A stretch of DNA of 64,000 nucleotides, from positions 124,001-188,000 of the forward strand of contig UQYP01000001.1 in NCBI GenBank assembly GCA_900545335.1, given 5' to 3'. Every line of letters starts with the position of its first letter. Position 1 is the stretch's first letter. The stretch is from an uncultured Sutterella sp. GTDB taxonomy: Bacteria; Pseudomonadota; Gammaproteobacteria; Burkholderiales; Burkholderiaceae_F. The notes below the pieces were generated by a model. It did no database searches and was not told where the DNA came from. It worked only from the letters and a program-made list of their open reading frames with translations. Position numbers and translations under genes: made by a program. Positions 44,018 to 51,961 of this stretch are shown in pieces.

Positions 44018-44058
44018 CCGCACAGAATAATGGTTTGTAGGGGTGACTACTAACTTTT

Positions 44059-44400
44059 ATGAAGAAAATAGTACTTCTACAGATCGTTGCCACTATTGGA
44101 GTAGCTGCAATTTCCGCTCTGTTCGGAGGGGAGGGTGCGGCCCTTTCGGCGTTCCTGGCAGGTCTGGCCTGTTTGGTGCCGAATGCGTTGTTTGCGTTGA
44201 ATCTGAGTGTCTTGGTTCGGCTGAGTCCTTCGTATTCACCGCTTTTCTTCTTTATTGGCGAGTTCGTTAAGATCGTTGCAATCGCGCTGTTGTTATGCCT
44301 GATTGTAATGTTGTATGAGGACTTGGTTTGGCCCGCAATGATCGGTTCGGTTATTGTGGTCTTAAATTGTTCCTTTTTGGGACTTCTAACCCGAGAATAA
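44059..44400 (+). CDS. atpI: ATP synthase protein I
   Basis: A 113-residue membrane protein with four hydrophobic helices that heads the atp operon; AtpI proteins help assemble the c-ring or supply Mg2+. Family features are GVAAISALFGGEGAALSAFLAGLACLVPN (about 14-42) and GEFVKIVAIALL (about 67-78). The atpB start lies two bases after its stop. It is not part of the final enzyme. Confidence 0.88.
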   Translation: MKKIVLLQIVATIGVAAISALFGGEGAALSAFLAGLACLVPNALFALNLSVLVRLSPSYSPLFFFIGEFVKIVAIALLLCLIVMLYEDLVWPAMIGSVIVVLNCSFLGLLTRE

Positions 44401-44402
44401 AC

Positions 44403-45239
44403 ATGGCAGCTGAAGCTCTCACCGCTACCGAGTATATTACTCACCACCTTCATCACTTGTCGACCGCTGGTGCTGCTGGGCAGTCATCGATTATTGACTT
44501 CTCAGTCATCAACATGGACACGTTGGTGTTTTCCATCCTGATGATGGCCTGCGCCCTTTATCTTATGTATAAAGGTGCTAAAAAGGCTACGTCGGGCGTT
44601 CCCGGAAAATGGCAATGTGCTGTTGAAATGCTCGTCGAGTTTGTGAATGAACAGGCAAAGTCCATCGTGCACGGAGATCGCACTTTTATTGCTCCGTTAG
44701 CATTGACGGTATTTGTTTGGGTGGTTTTGATGAATGCCATTGACTTGATCCCGGTTGATTTATTACCGATGATCGCTGGTTGGTTCGGCATCCATTATTT
44801 GCGTCCGCTTCCCACGGCCGACTTGAACGGTACTATGGGTATTTCTGTGGGCGTGCTGTTCCTCATGATTTATTACGGTATCAAAATCAAGGGTTTTGGC
44901 GGATTTGGTCGCGAGTTGTTCGTGGCCCCGTTCGGTAATTATCCCTTGCTTTGGCCGTTTAACTTCGCGCTCAATATTATCGAATATTTGGCCAAGTGCG
45001 TTTCTTTAGGCATGCGGTTGTTCGGTAATATGTACGCTGGGGAATTGTTGTTCTTCTTGATTGCACTTTTAGGTAGTCTTTGGGTCGGATTCGACGGCCT
45101 GAGCATCTTTGGTGTATTCGGACACGCTGTGGCAGGGATCTGCTGGTGGCTCTTCCACGTGTTGATTGTTATCTTACAAGCCTTCATTATGATGATGTTG
45201 ACCTTGGTCTACATCGGTCAAGCTCATGAAGGTCACTAA
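44403..45239 (+). CDS. atpB: F0F1 ATP synthase subunit a
   Basis: Stator subunit forming the proton half-channels; 278 residues with five to six helices. The family block with the essential arginine is visible (AKCVSLGMRLFGNMYAGELL, about 200-219) together with helix-5 polar residues (IVILQAFIMMMLTLVYIGQA). The start at 44403 gives MAAEALTATEYITHHLHHL, the usual betaproteobacterial opening; a longer in-frame start inside atpI has no support. Confidence 0.96.
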   Translation: MAAEALTATEYITHHLHHLSTAGAAGQSSIIDFSVINMDTLVFSILMMACALYLMYKGAKKATSGVPGKWQCAVEMLVEFVNEQAKSIVHGDRTFIAPLALTVFVWVVLMNAIDLIPVDLLPMIAGWFGIHYLRPLPTADLNGTMGISVGVLFLMIYYGIKIKGFGGFGRELFVAPFGNYPLLWPFNFALNIIEYLAKCVSLGMRLFGNMYAGELLFFLIALLGSLWVGFDGLSIFGVFGHAVAGICWWLFHVLIVILQAFIMMMLTLVYIGQAHEGH

Positions 45240-45240
45240 C

Positions 45241-45302
45241 ACTAGCGTTTTGATTTCTTTACTTTTTTATTAACTTTTACTCCATTTTTAAGGATTAAGG
45301 AG
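45241..45302 (+). promoter_or_regulatory. U-rich translation enhancer and double Shine-Dalgarno ahead of atpE
   Basis: The 70-base atpB-atpE gap is unusually pyrimidine/U-rich (TTTTGATTTCTTTACTTTTT region) and ends in two overlapping AAGG elements, AAGGATTAAGGAG (45290-45302), seven bases from the ATG. U-rich leaders ahead of atpE boost subunit c synthesis in E. coli; the same role is inferred here. Confidence 0.6.
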
Positions 45303-45309
45303 TTTTGCA

Positions 45310-45552
45310 ATGACCAACGTCGCTTTTGTTGCCTTGGCTGCTGGCCTCATCATCGGTCTCGGTGCTATCGGTGCTTGTATCGGTATCGGTATCATGGGTT
45401 CCAAGTACCTCGAAGCCGCTGCCCGTCAACCTGAATTGATGAATGCCTTGCAAACCAAGATGTTCTTGTTAGCTGGTCTTATCGACGCCGCCTTCTTGAT
45501 CGGTGTTGGTATCGCCATGATGTTCGCTTTTGCCAATCCGTTCGTCGGCTAA
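45310..45552 (+). CDS. atpE: F0F1 ATP synthase subunit c
   Basis: Proteolipid that forms the rotor ring; 80 residues in two helices. The polar loop reads ARQPE (38-42) and the ion-carrying carboxylate is D59 in GLIDAAF. The residues around it lack the Gln/Glu-Ser set of Na+-type rings, so H+ coupling is expected. An exceptionally good translation start (double Shine-Dalgarno, U-rich leader) fits the need for about ten copies per enzyme. Confidence 0.97.
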   Translation: MTNVAFVALAAGLIIGLGAIGACIGIGIMGSKYLEAAARQPELMNALQTKMFLLAGLIDAAFLIGVGIAMMFAFANPFVG

Positions 45553-45624
45553 TAAAAGCTTTTTAGTTTCTTTTATTAACGACGTCAGCAAGCACTCACG
45601 CTAAGAAAGAGCTTGCGAGCTGAC
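45550..45624 (+). promoter_or_regulatory. Two hairpins in the atpE-atpF intercistronic gap
   Basis: TAATAAAAG at the atpE stop (45550-45558) pairs perfectly with CTTTTATTA (45570-45578). Then GTCA+GCAAGC (45584-45593) pairs with GCTTGC and TGAC (45611-45624) with a four-base bulge. Neither has a T-run; they could protect the upstream atpE message or separate expression levels. Confidence 0.5.
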
Positions 45625-45641
45625 ATAACGGGGTTCAAATA

Positions 45642-46112
45642 ATGAACATCAACGCTTCTCTGTTTGTACAGATGGCCGTGTTCTTCTTCGGTGCCTGGGT
45701 CACGATGAAGTACATTTGGCCGCCGCTTATTCGAGCAATCGAAGAACGGCAAAAGAAGATTGACGAAGGTTTGGCAGCTGCCGACAAAGGTGAAATGGCC
45801 TTAGCGGAAGCCCAAAAGGAAGGTCAAGCGATTAAGGCTGAAGCCCGTGCTCAAGCTTTAGCAATTATGAACGACGGTGAAAAGCGCGGTCAGGCTATTG
45901 TTGAAGAAGCAAAAGCCCAAGCCCAAATTGAAGCCGATCGTATCATTGAATCGGCTAAGGCTGAAGTAGCTCAAGAGGCTGAACGTTTGCGCGAACAGTT
46001 GCGTGAAGAAGTTGCTCGCTTGGCTGTTGCCGGTGCCGAGCAAATCCTTCGTCGCGAAGTTGACACTAAAGTTCACGCTCAAATGCTTGAACAATTGAAG
46101 GCTAAGCTTTAA
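45642..46112 (+). CDS. atpF: F0F1 ATP synthase subunit b
   Basis: Peripheral stalk subunit, 156 residues: one N-terminal membrane helix (about 6-24; FVQMAVFFFGAWVTMKYIWPPL) followed by a long Ala/Glu/Gln-rich right-handed coiled coil (about 35-150). Two copies normally form the stator. It follows atpE after 89 structured bases and precedes atpH by two bases. Confidence 0.95.
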   Translation: MNINASLFVQMAVFFFGAWVTMKYIWPPLIRAIEERQKKIDEGLAAADKGEMALAEAQKEGQAIKAEARAQALAIMNDGEKRGQAIVEEAKAQAQIEADRIIESAKAEVAQEAERLREQLREEVARLAVAGAEQILRREVDTKVHAQMLEQLKAKL

Positions 46113-46114
46113 TC

Positions 46115-46669
46115 ATGGCTGAACTTTCGACGATTGCCCGTCCCTATGCTCATGCATTGCTTTTGGCTTTGCGAGACGCAAAGAAGGGACCCGAAGAAGC
46201 TGCCGATTTGGCTGCTGTTCTGGATGGTATTGCCCAAGTGGTGACCACGCCCGAGTTGGTTTCTGTGATTGGAGATCCGAAACTGAGCTCGGAGCAAATC
46301 TACGATCTTATTGTTGCTGGTCTCGGACAGGTGAAGTTGCCTGAAGAGGCTGCAAACTTGCTCAAGGTGGTCGTTGAGAATGGTCGCTTGGAAGCCGTGC
46401 CGGAAATCGCACGTCAATTCCGCGAACTTAAAAATCAATCCGAAGGCGTCGCTGACGCCTACATTGAGTCCGCTATGCCGATGACGCAAGCGGAAGTCGA
46501 TGACTTAGTTGCCAATCTCGGGAAGCGTTTCCCGGGACTGAAGCTCACACCGATTGTCACGATCAACGAAGCTTTGATCGGCGGCGTGCGTGTGCGTGTT
46601 GGTGACAGAGTTTTGGACGGATCGATTCAGACGCGACTTGCTCAAATGCAAGAGGCACTCACCGCATAA
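46115..46669 (+). CDS. atpH: F0F1 ATP synthase subunit delta
   Basis: Links the b-stalk to the top of F1; 184 residues. The opening STIARPYAHALLLALRDAKKG and the C-terminal block GKRFPGLKLTPIVTINEALIGGVRVRVGDRVLDGSIQTRLAQM match the family, including the GGxxxxxGDxxxDGS pattern. It starts two bases after atpF and ends 18 bases before atpA. Confidence 0.95.
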   Translation: MAELSTIARPYAHALLLALRDAKKGPEEAADLAAVLDGIAQVVTTPELVSVIGDPKLSSEQIYDLIVAGLGQVKLPEEAANLLKVVVENGRLEAVPEIARQFRELKNQSEGVADAYIESAMPMTQAEVDDLVANLGKRFPGLKLTPIVTINEALIGGVRVRVGDRVLDGSIQTRLAQMQEALTA

Positions 46670-46687
46670 ATTTCGGAGCTGTAAGAC

Positions 46688-48229
46688 ATGCAACTCAATC
46701 CTAGTGAAATCAGCGATCTGCTGAAAAAGCGTATCGAAGGCCTTGGGGTCTCCGCTGATCTTCGCACCCAAGGTACCGTGGTCTCTGTGACCGACGGTAT
46801 TTGCCGTGTACACGGTCTTTCTGACGTGATGCAAGGTGAAATGTTGGAATTCCCCAACAGCACGTACGGTTTGGCTTTGAACCTGGAACGTGATTCTGTG
46901 GGTGCAGTTATTCTTGGTAATTACGAGCACATTAGTGAAGGCGATACCGTTAAGACGACGGGCCGCATTCTTTCTGTGCCTGTTGGTCCGAAGTTGATTG
47001 GCCGCGTGGTCAACGCTTTGGGTCAGCCGATCGATGGTAAGGGACCGATCGACACGGATGAATATGACGTGGTCGAAAAAGTGGCCCCGGGCGTGATCGA
47101 TCGTCAATCTGTTTCTCAACCGGTGCAAACCGGCTTGAAGTCTATTGATGCTATGGTGCCGATCGGCCGCGGTCAACGTGAGTTGATCATTGGCGACCGT
47201 CAAACCGGTAAGACAGCCGTAGCTTTGGATACGATCATTAATCAAAAGGGCAAAGACCTTATCTGCGTGTACGTCGCAATCGGTCAAAAAGCTTCTACGA
47301 TCGCAAACGTGGTTCGTAAGTTGGAAGAACACGGTGCAATGGAATACACGATCGTTGTGGCTGCATCTGCCTCTGAATCGGCTGCTTTGCAATACATTGC
47401 TCCGTACGCCGGTGCTACGATGGGTGAATACTTCCGTGACCGTGGCCAGGACTCCTTAATCGTTTATGATGACTTGACCAAGCAAGCTTGGGCTTATCGT
47501 CAAATCTCCTTGCTGTTGCGCCGTCCGCCTGGACGTGAAGCTTACCCTGGCGACGTGTTCTACTTACACAGCCGTTTGCTCGAACGCGCCGCTCGTGTTA
47601 ACGCCGACTATGTTGAACGTTTCACGAAGGGTGCTGTGAAGGGTAAGACCGGTTCTATGACGGCTTTGCCGATCATTGAAACGCAGGCCGGTGACGTGAC
47701 CGCATTCGTGCCGACGAACGTGATTTCTATTACTGACGGCCAGATCTTCTTGGAAACCGACTTGTTTAACGCTGGTATCCGTCCTGCTATTAACCCGGGT
47801 ATTTCCGTGTCCCGCGTGGGTGGTGCAGCTCAAACGAAGGTTATTAAGAAGTTGGGCGGCGGTGTCCGTTTGGCTTTGGCTCAGTACCGTGAATTGGCAG
47901 CTTTCGCACAGTTTGCCTCTGACTTGGACGAAGCAACCCGTAAGCAGTTGGAACGCGGTAAGGTTGTGACTGAATTGATGAAGCAACCTCAATACCAACC
48001 GCTGCAAGTGTGGGAAGAAGCTTTGGTGCTCTTCTGCGTTGAACAGGGCATTTATGACGATGTTGACGCTAAGGATGCATTGCGCTTTGAAAAGGCTTGC
48101 CGCGAATTTGTAGCAGGTCACCACGCTGATTTGGTTCAACGCATCGAAGAGAAGAAAGAATTGGTCGCTGAAGACAAGGAACTTCTCTTGGCTGCTGTTC
48201 AAGAATTTAAGAAAAACGGCACCTACTAA
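46688..48229 (+). CDS. atpA: F0F1 ATP synthase subunit alpha
   Basis: Non-catalytic nucleotide-binding subunit of F1; 513 residues. P-loop GDRQTGKTAVALD (about 169-181), the signature PAINPGISVSRVGGAAQ (about 364-380) with the arginine finger region, and LRRPPGREAYPGDVFYLHSRLLERA are present. Codons are strongly biased to a small set, as expected for a highly expressed gene, which leaves long accidental frames on the other strand. Confidence 0.97.
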   Translation: MQLNPSEISDLLKKRIEGLGVSADLRTQGTVVSVTDGICRVHGLSDVMQGEMLEFPNSTYGLALNLERDSVGAVILGNYEHISEGDTVKTTGRILSVPVGPKLIGRVVNALGQPIDGKGPIDTDEYDVVEKVAPGVIDRQSVSQPVQTGLKSIDAMVPIGRGQRELIIGDRQTGKTAVALDTIINQKGKDLICVYVAIGQKASTIANVVRKLEEHGAMEYTIVVAASASESAALQYIAPYAGATMGEYFRDRGQDSLIVYDDLTKQAWAYRQISLLLRRPPGREAYPGDVFYLHSRLLERAARVNADYVERFTKGAVKGKTGSMTALPIIETQAGDVTAFVPTNVISITDGQIFLETDLFNAGIRPAINPGISVSRVGGAAQTKVIKKLGGGVRLALAQYRELAAFAQFASDLDEATRKQLERGKVVTELMKQPQYQPLQVWEEALVLFCVEQGIYDDVDAKDALRFEKACREFVAGHHADLVQRIEEKKELVAEDKELLLAAVQEFKKNGTY

Positions 48230-48262
48230 TTGTGGAAGTCGATAAACACCTAAGGGGACCAC

Positions 48263-49147
48263 ATGCCTAGTACCAAGGAAATTCGCGCCAAGATCAGAAG
48301 CGTACAAAATACGCGCAAGATCACCAAGGCGATGGAAATGGTAGCGGCATCCAAGATGCGTAAGGCGCAAGACCGCATGCATGCGGCTCGTCCATACGGA
48401 GAAGCTATCCGTAATATCGTGGCTCATTTGGCCACGGCTACGACGAGCTATAAGCATCCCTTCTTGCGTCAGCATCCTACGAGTGCTGCGAAAGTTGGTC
48501 TGATCATGGTGACGACGGACAAAGGTTTGGCCGGTGCTTTGAACACAAACATCCAACGTGCTGTGCTTCACAAGGTCAAGGATTGGAACGCTGAAGGTGT
48601 ATCCGTTTTGGGTACGGCCATCGGTAATAAGGGCCTTGGTTTTATGCAGCATGCCGGCATTGATTTGCTCTCGCATGCTGTGCAGTTGGGTGATCGTCCG
48701 CAATTGGAAAAATTGATTGGTGCGATCAATGCTCAAATTGAACAGTACAGCGCCGGAAAGTTGGACAAGGTTTACCTTGCTTATTCGCGTTTTATTAACG
48801 CAATGAAGCAAGAACCGGTCATTGAACAGCTTTTGCCCTTGTCGAGTGATCGACTTGAGAAAATTGGCGAAAAACGTCGGGATTATTCGTGGGATTATCT
48901 CTACGAACCCAGTGACGCCACGGTTCTCGATGTGCTTTTAAAGCGCTACATCGAAGCTTTAATTTACCAAGCCGTTGCAGAAAACATGGCTTCTGAACAA
49001 AGTGCCCGTATGGTGGCTATGAAGGCTGCCAGCGACAACGCTAAGAAGCTTATCGGTGATCTGCAATTGGTTTATAACAAGACCCGTCAAGCGGCCATCA
49101 CGAAGGAAATTACTGAAATCGTTGGTGGTGCTGCCGCCGTGTCTTAA
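48263..49147 (+). CDS. atpG: F0F1 ATP synthase subunit gamma
   Basis: Central rotating shaft of F1; 294 residues. The N-terminal helix STKEIRAKIRSVQNTRKITKAMEMVAASKMRKAQ and the C-terminal helix with ARMVAMKAASDNAKKLI and KTRQAAITKEITEIVGGAAA form the antiparallel coiled coil; MVTTDKGLAGALNTN lies in the middle Rossmann-like domain. It precedes atpD by 12 bases with AGAGGA as ribosome-binding site. Confidence 0.96.
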   Translation: MPSTKEIRAKIRSVQNTRKITKAMEMVAASKMRKAQDRMHAARPYGEAIRNIVAHLATATTSYKHPFLRQHPTSAAKVGLIMVTTDKGLAGALNTNIQRAVLHKVKDWNAEGVSVLGTAIGNKGLGFMQHAGIDLLSHAVQLGDRPQLEKLIGAINAQIEQYSAGKLDKVYLAYSRFINAMKQEPVIEQLLPLSSDRLEKIGEKRRDYSWDYLYEPSDATVLDVLLKRYIEALIYQAVAENMASEQSARMVAMKAASDNAKKLIGDLQLVYNKTRQAAITKEITEIVGGAAAVS

Positions 49148-49159
49148 AGAGGATATCCC

Positions 49160-50563
49160 ATGAGTATCGGACAGATCGTTCAGGTCATTGGCGCCGTGGT
49201 GGACATTGAGTTCCCGCGCGATCAAATGCCCAAAGTATACGATGCCCTTATCTTAGAAAAGGATGAAAAGAACACTCTTGCCGAAGAAGGTTTGACTTTC
49301 GAAGTGCAGCAACAGTTGGGTGACGGCGTGGTTCGTACCATTGCCATGGGCGCCTCTGAAGGCTTGCAACGCGGCATGAAGGTTCGCAGTACTGGCGCCG
49401 GTATTTCGGTGCCTGTCGGCCCGAAGACCTTGGGTCGCATTATGGACGTTTTGGGTCGCCCGATTGATAACTGCGGCCCGATCGGTGAAGAAGAACGTCG
49501 TGCTATTCACCAAGAAGCTCCTAAGTTTGACGAATTGAGCCCCTCTGTGGACTTGCTCGAAACCGGTATTAAGGTGATTGACTTGATTTGCCCGTTCGCT
49601 AAGGGCGGTAAGGTCGGTCTCTTCGGCGGTGCCGGTGTGGGTAAGACCGTGAACATGATGGAATTGATCAACAATATTGCTAAGGCATATGGTGGTTATT
49701 CCGTGTTCGCTGGTGTTGGTGAACGTACCCGTGAAGGTAACGACTTCTACCACGAAATGGAAGAGTCTCACGTGCTCGATAAGGTGGCCATGGTGTTCGG
49801 TCAGATGAACGAACCGCCGGGTAACCGTTTGCGTGTGGCTTTGACCGGTTTGACTATGGCTGAAGCTTTCCGTGATGAAGGCCGCGATATTCTGTTGTTC
49901 ATTGACAACATTTATCGTTACACCTTGGCCGGTACCGAAGTTTCCGCTTTGCTCGGTCGTATGCCGTCTGCCGTGGGTTACCAGCCGACGTTGGCTGAAG
50001 AAATGGGTAAGTTGCAAGAACGTATTGCTTCTACGAAGGTTGGTTCTATTACCTCCATTCAAGCTGTGTACGTGCCTGCTGACGACTTGACTGACCCGTC
50101 TCCGGCTACTACCTTCGGTCACTTGGACGCAACGGTTGTGTTGTCTCGTGACATCGCTGCTTTGGGTATTTACCCTGCAGTGGACCCGCTTGACTCCACG
50201 AGCCGTCAGGTTGACCCGTTGATCATCGGTGAAGAACACTACACGATTTGCCGCCGCGTCCAAGAAACCTTGCAACGTTACAAGGAATTGCGTGACATCA
50301 TCGCCATTTTGGGTATGGATGAATTGGCTCCGGAAGATAAGCTTACGGTTATGCGTGCTCGTAAGATTCAACGCTTCCTGTCTCAACCGTTCCATGTGGC
50401 TGAAGTGTTTACGGGCGCTCCCGGCAAGTATGTTCCGCTTAAGGAAACGATCCGCGGTTTCCGTATGATCGTTGACGGCGAATGCGATGCTTTGCCTGAA
50501 CAGGCCTTCTACATGGTTGGTACAATCGACGAAGCCTTTGAAAAGGCTAAGACGATGCACTAA
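49160..50563 (+). CDS. atpD: F0F1 ATP synthase subunit beta
   Basis: Catalytic subunit; 467 residues. The P-loop GGAGVGKTV (about 154-162), the catalytic glutamate in GVGERTREGND (about 185-195), Walker B ILLFIDNIYR, the DELSEED-type loop (here DELAPED, about 391-397) and the signature PAVDPLDSTSR (about 341-351) are visible. A hairpin follows the stop before atpC. Confidence 0.97.
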   Translation: MSIGQIVQVIGAVVDIEFPRDQMPKVYDALILEKDEKNTLAEEGLTFEVQQQLGDGVVRTIAMGASEGLQRGMKVRSTGAGISVPVGPKTLGRIMDVLGRPIDNCGPIGEEERRAIHQEAPKFDELSPSVDLLETGIKVIDLICPFAKGGKVGLFGGAGVGKTVNMMELINNIAKAYGGYSVFAGVGERTREGNDFYHEMEESHVLDKVAMVFGQMNEPPGNRLRVALTGLTMAEAFRDEGRDILLFIDNIYRYTLAGTEVSALLGRMPSAVGYQPTLAEEMGKLQERIASTKVGSITSIQAVYVPADDLTDPSPATTFGHLDATVVLSRDIAALGIYPAVDPLDSTSRQVDPLIIGEEHYTICRRVQETLQRYKELRDIIAILGMDELAPEDKLTVMRARKIQRFLSQPFHVAEVFTGAPGKYVPLKETIRGFRMIVDGECDALPEQAFYMVGTIDEAFEKAKTMH

Positions 50564-50571
50564 TCGGGTTT

Positions 50572-50604
50572 GGTAAATCAGGCAAGACAATTTGCCTGAT
50601 TACC
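50572..50604 (+). promoter_or_regulatory. Intercistronic hairpin between atpD and atpC
   Basis: GGTAAATCAGGCAA pairs with TTTGCCTGATTACC around a four- to five-base loop with a single bulged A; about 13 pairs. No T-run follows, and the atpC Shine-Dalgarno (GGAG, 50618-50621) lies 14 bases beyond, so it could tune message stability or epsilon translation. Confidence 0.6.
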
Positions 50605-50627
50605 GAATCACGACCACGGAGCAACTT

Positions 50628-51047
50628 ATGTCTACGATTAAAGTTGACGTCGTTAGCGCCGAAGAGCAGATTTTCTCCGGTGACGCCGAATTTGTCGCCC
50701 TGCCGGGTGAATCTGGCGATTTGGGTATTCTGCCGCAACACGCGCCGCTGATTTCGTTGATCAAACCCGGTTTCGTTCGCATTACAATGCCGGGTTCCAA
50801 GGAAATCAAGCAAGTGTTTGTTGCCGGTGGCGTGATTGAAGTGCAGCCGCAGCATGTTACGGTTTTGGCTGATACCGCTATTCGTTCCGAAGAGATGGAT
50901 CGAGCCAAGACGGAAAAGGCGATCGCTGCTGCTCGCGAAGCACGCAGCAAGGCTACGAGCGAGGCCGATTTGGCCAAACTCGATGCGCAGTTGGCTTTCT
51001 TGGCAGCTCAGATGGCTGCTATCGAAAAGCTCAAACGCCATCACTAA
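50628..51047 (+). CDS. atpC: F0F1 ATP synthase subunit epsilon
   Basis: Central-stalk subunit that inhibits ATP hydrolysis; 139 residues. The beta-sandwich domain (1-87) holds STIKVDVVSAEEQIFSGDAEFVALPGESGDLGILPQHAPL and the C-terminal helical pair (about 90-139) EEMDRAKTEKAIAAAREARSK. I start at ATG 50628, with GGAG seven bases upstream; a longer in-frame start at 50592 falls in the hairpin and lacks homology. Last gene of the atp operon. Confidence 0.96.
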   Translation: MSTIKVDVVSAEEQIFSGDAEFVALPGESGDLGILPQHAPLISLIKPGFVRITMPGSKEIKQVFVAGGVIEVQPQHVTVLADTAIRSEEMDRAKTEKAIAAAREARSKATSEADLAKLDAQLAFLAAQMAAIEKLKRHH

Positions 51048-51064
51048 GCGCGAAAACGACGAAG

Positions 51065-51100
51065 AAGGACAGATGTTTTTGTGGCATCTGTCCTTTTTTG
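51065..51100 (+). terminator. Intrinsic terminator of the atp operon
   Basis: An 11-pair perfect stem (AAGGACAGATG, 51065-51075, with CATCTGTCCTT, 51085-51095), a nine-base loop and a T-run, 18 bases after the atpC stop. Confidence 0.9.
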
Positions 51101-51201
51101 TTTTGGGTCATAACCTAATGGAAACATTAGGGGTAGGATGAGTACTGTGAGGGGTGTCATTGACGAAACCCTATTGATCGAATGACTTTATGCGAGGATG
51201 T

Positions 51202-51597
51202 ATGAAGGTTCTTGTTTGTACGGACGGCTCTAAATTGAGCGAAAAGGCCATTGAAGCTGCAATTGGTGTGGCATTGCCTCTGGAGGCTGAATTAATCGGG
51301 ATGACAGCCGTAAAGGGAGAAGAGCCTAAGGACGGATTGGCCGGAGAAAGCGCTGATATTCAAAAGCGCTTAAGCGATATCTATGATGCGGCTAAAGCGG
51401 CAGGTCTGCCTTGCCGTGTTATGGCTGTTCACGGTGAAGCTCCCTGGCAATGCATCATTGAGCTTGCTAAAGATGAGGACGTCGATTATGTAGTGATGGC
51501 AAGCCGCGGCATGGGCAGCATCGGCAGCCTCTTTATCGGCAGTGAAACTCAAAAGACTCTTGCTCAGATTGACCGCCCGGTGTTGGTTGTGCGCTAA
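51202..51597 (+). CDS. Universal stress protein (UspA family)
   Basis: A single-domain Usp protein of about 131 residues. The start MKVLVCTDGSKLSEKAIEAA and the ATP-binding signature near the end (MASRGMGSIGSLFIGSETQKTLAQIDRPVLVVR, matching G-2x-G-9x-G-S/T) place it in the ATP-binding subgroup. I use the ATG at 51202 because homology begins there; an in-frame ATG at 51190 adds four residues. The ribosome-binding element (GAGGA) is close to the chosen start. It is a single-gene unit after the atp terminator. Confidence 0.86.
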   Translation: MKVLVCTDGSKLSEKAIEAAIGVALPLEAELIGMTAVKGEEPKDGLAGESADIQKRLSDIYDAAKAAGLPCRVMAVHGEAPWQCIIELAKDEDVDYVVMASRGMGSIGSLFIGSETQKTLAQIDRPVLVVR

Positions 51598-51647
51598 AAG
51601 AGTATTTCTCGAATCGCTGCATTTAACCCAGAGTTAAGCCCTGGTCA

Positions 51648-51950
51648 CTATAGTGTGGCCAGGATTTTCTTTAGACACTCTGCTTCAGAAATTCCCTTTA
51701 TCAAAAATCGCTTTTGTCTTGAGGTCTCACCTGAGACAAGGGAGACAGAGGATTTTGACACTGACAGTGTTTTTGCTAAAAAAATGATAAGCGCTGCGTT
51801 GGCTTTACCGTCAACCGGGGGCGTGGAAACGGCGATTTTTAAGCGGCTTCCGTACTCACCGACAACAGCCGATCTTTTTGCGCCGGGCTGTGCATGAATA
51901 TCGATTAAGACGCCTTGCGTTTGACTGATTAACCACGAAGGTGGAGCCAT
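51648..51950 (-). CDS. DUF167 (YggU) family protein
   Basis: A small protein of about 100 residues, unknown function. Features of DUF167 are VLIDIHAQPGAKRSAVVGEYGSRLKIAVSTPPVDGKANAALIIFLAK, with the PGAKxS and APPVdGKANaaL signatures. I start at ATG 51950, where homology begins; the frame is open 17 codons further into the hemE gene. Start codons of this gene and of divergent hemE are only 11 bases apart, so each promoter must lie within the other's transcribed region. Confidence 0.84.
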   Translation of the reverse strand: MAPPSWLISQTQGVLIDIHAQPGAKRSAVVGEYGSRLKIAVSTPPVDGKANAALIIFLAKTLSVSKSSVSLVSGETSRQKRFLIKGISEAECLKKILATL

Positions 51951-51961
51951 ATTGGAATCCA

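Noticed and set aside
46505..50590. Very long open frames on the minus strand of the atp operon (295, 415 and 445 codons)
   Set aside because: They lie antisense to atpH-atpD, match no family, and arise because strong codon bias of the plus-strand genes removes stop codons from the complementary frame.
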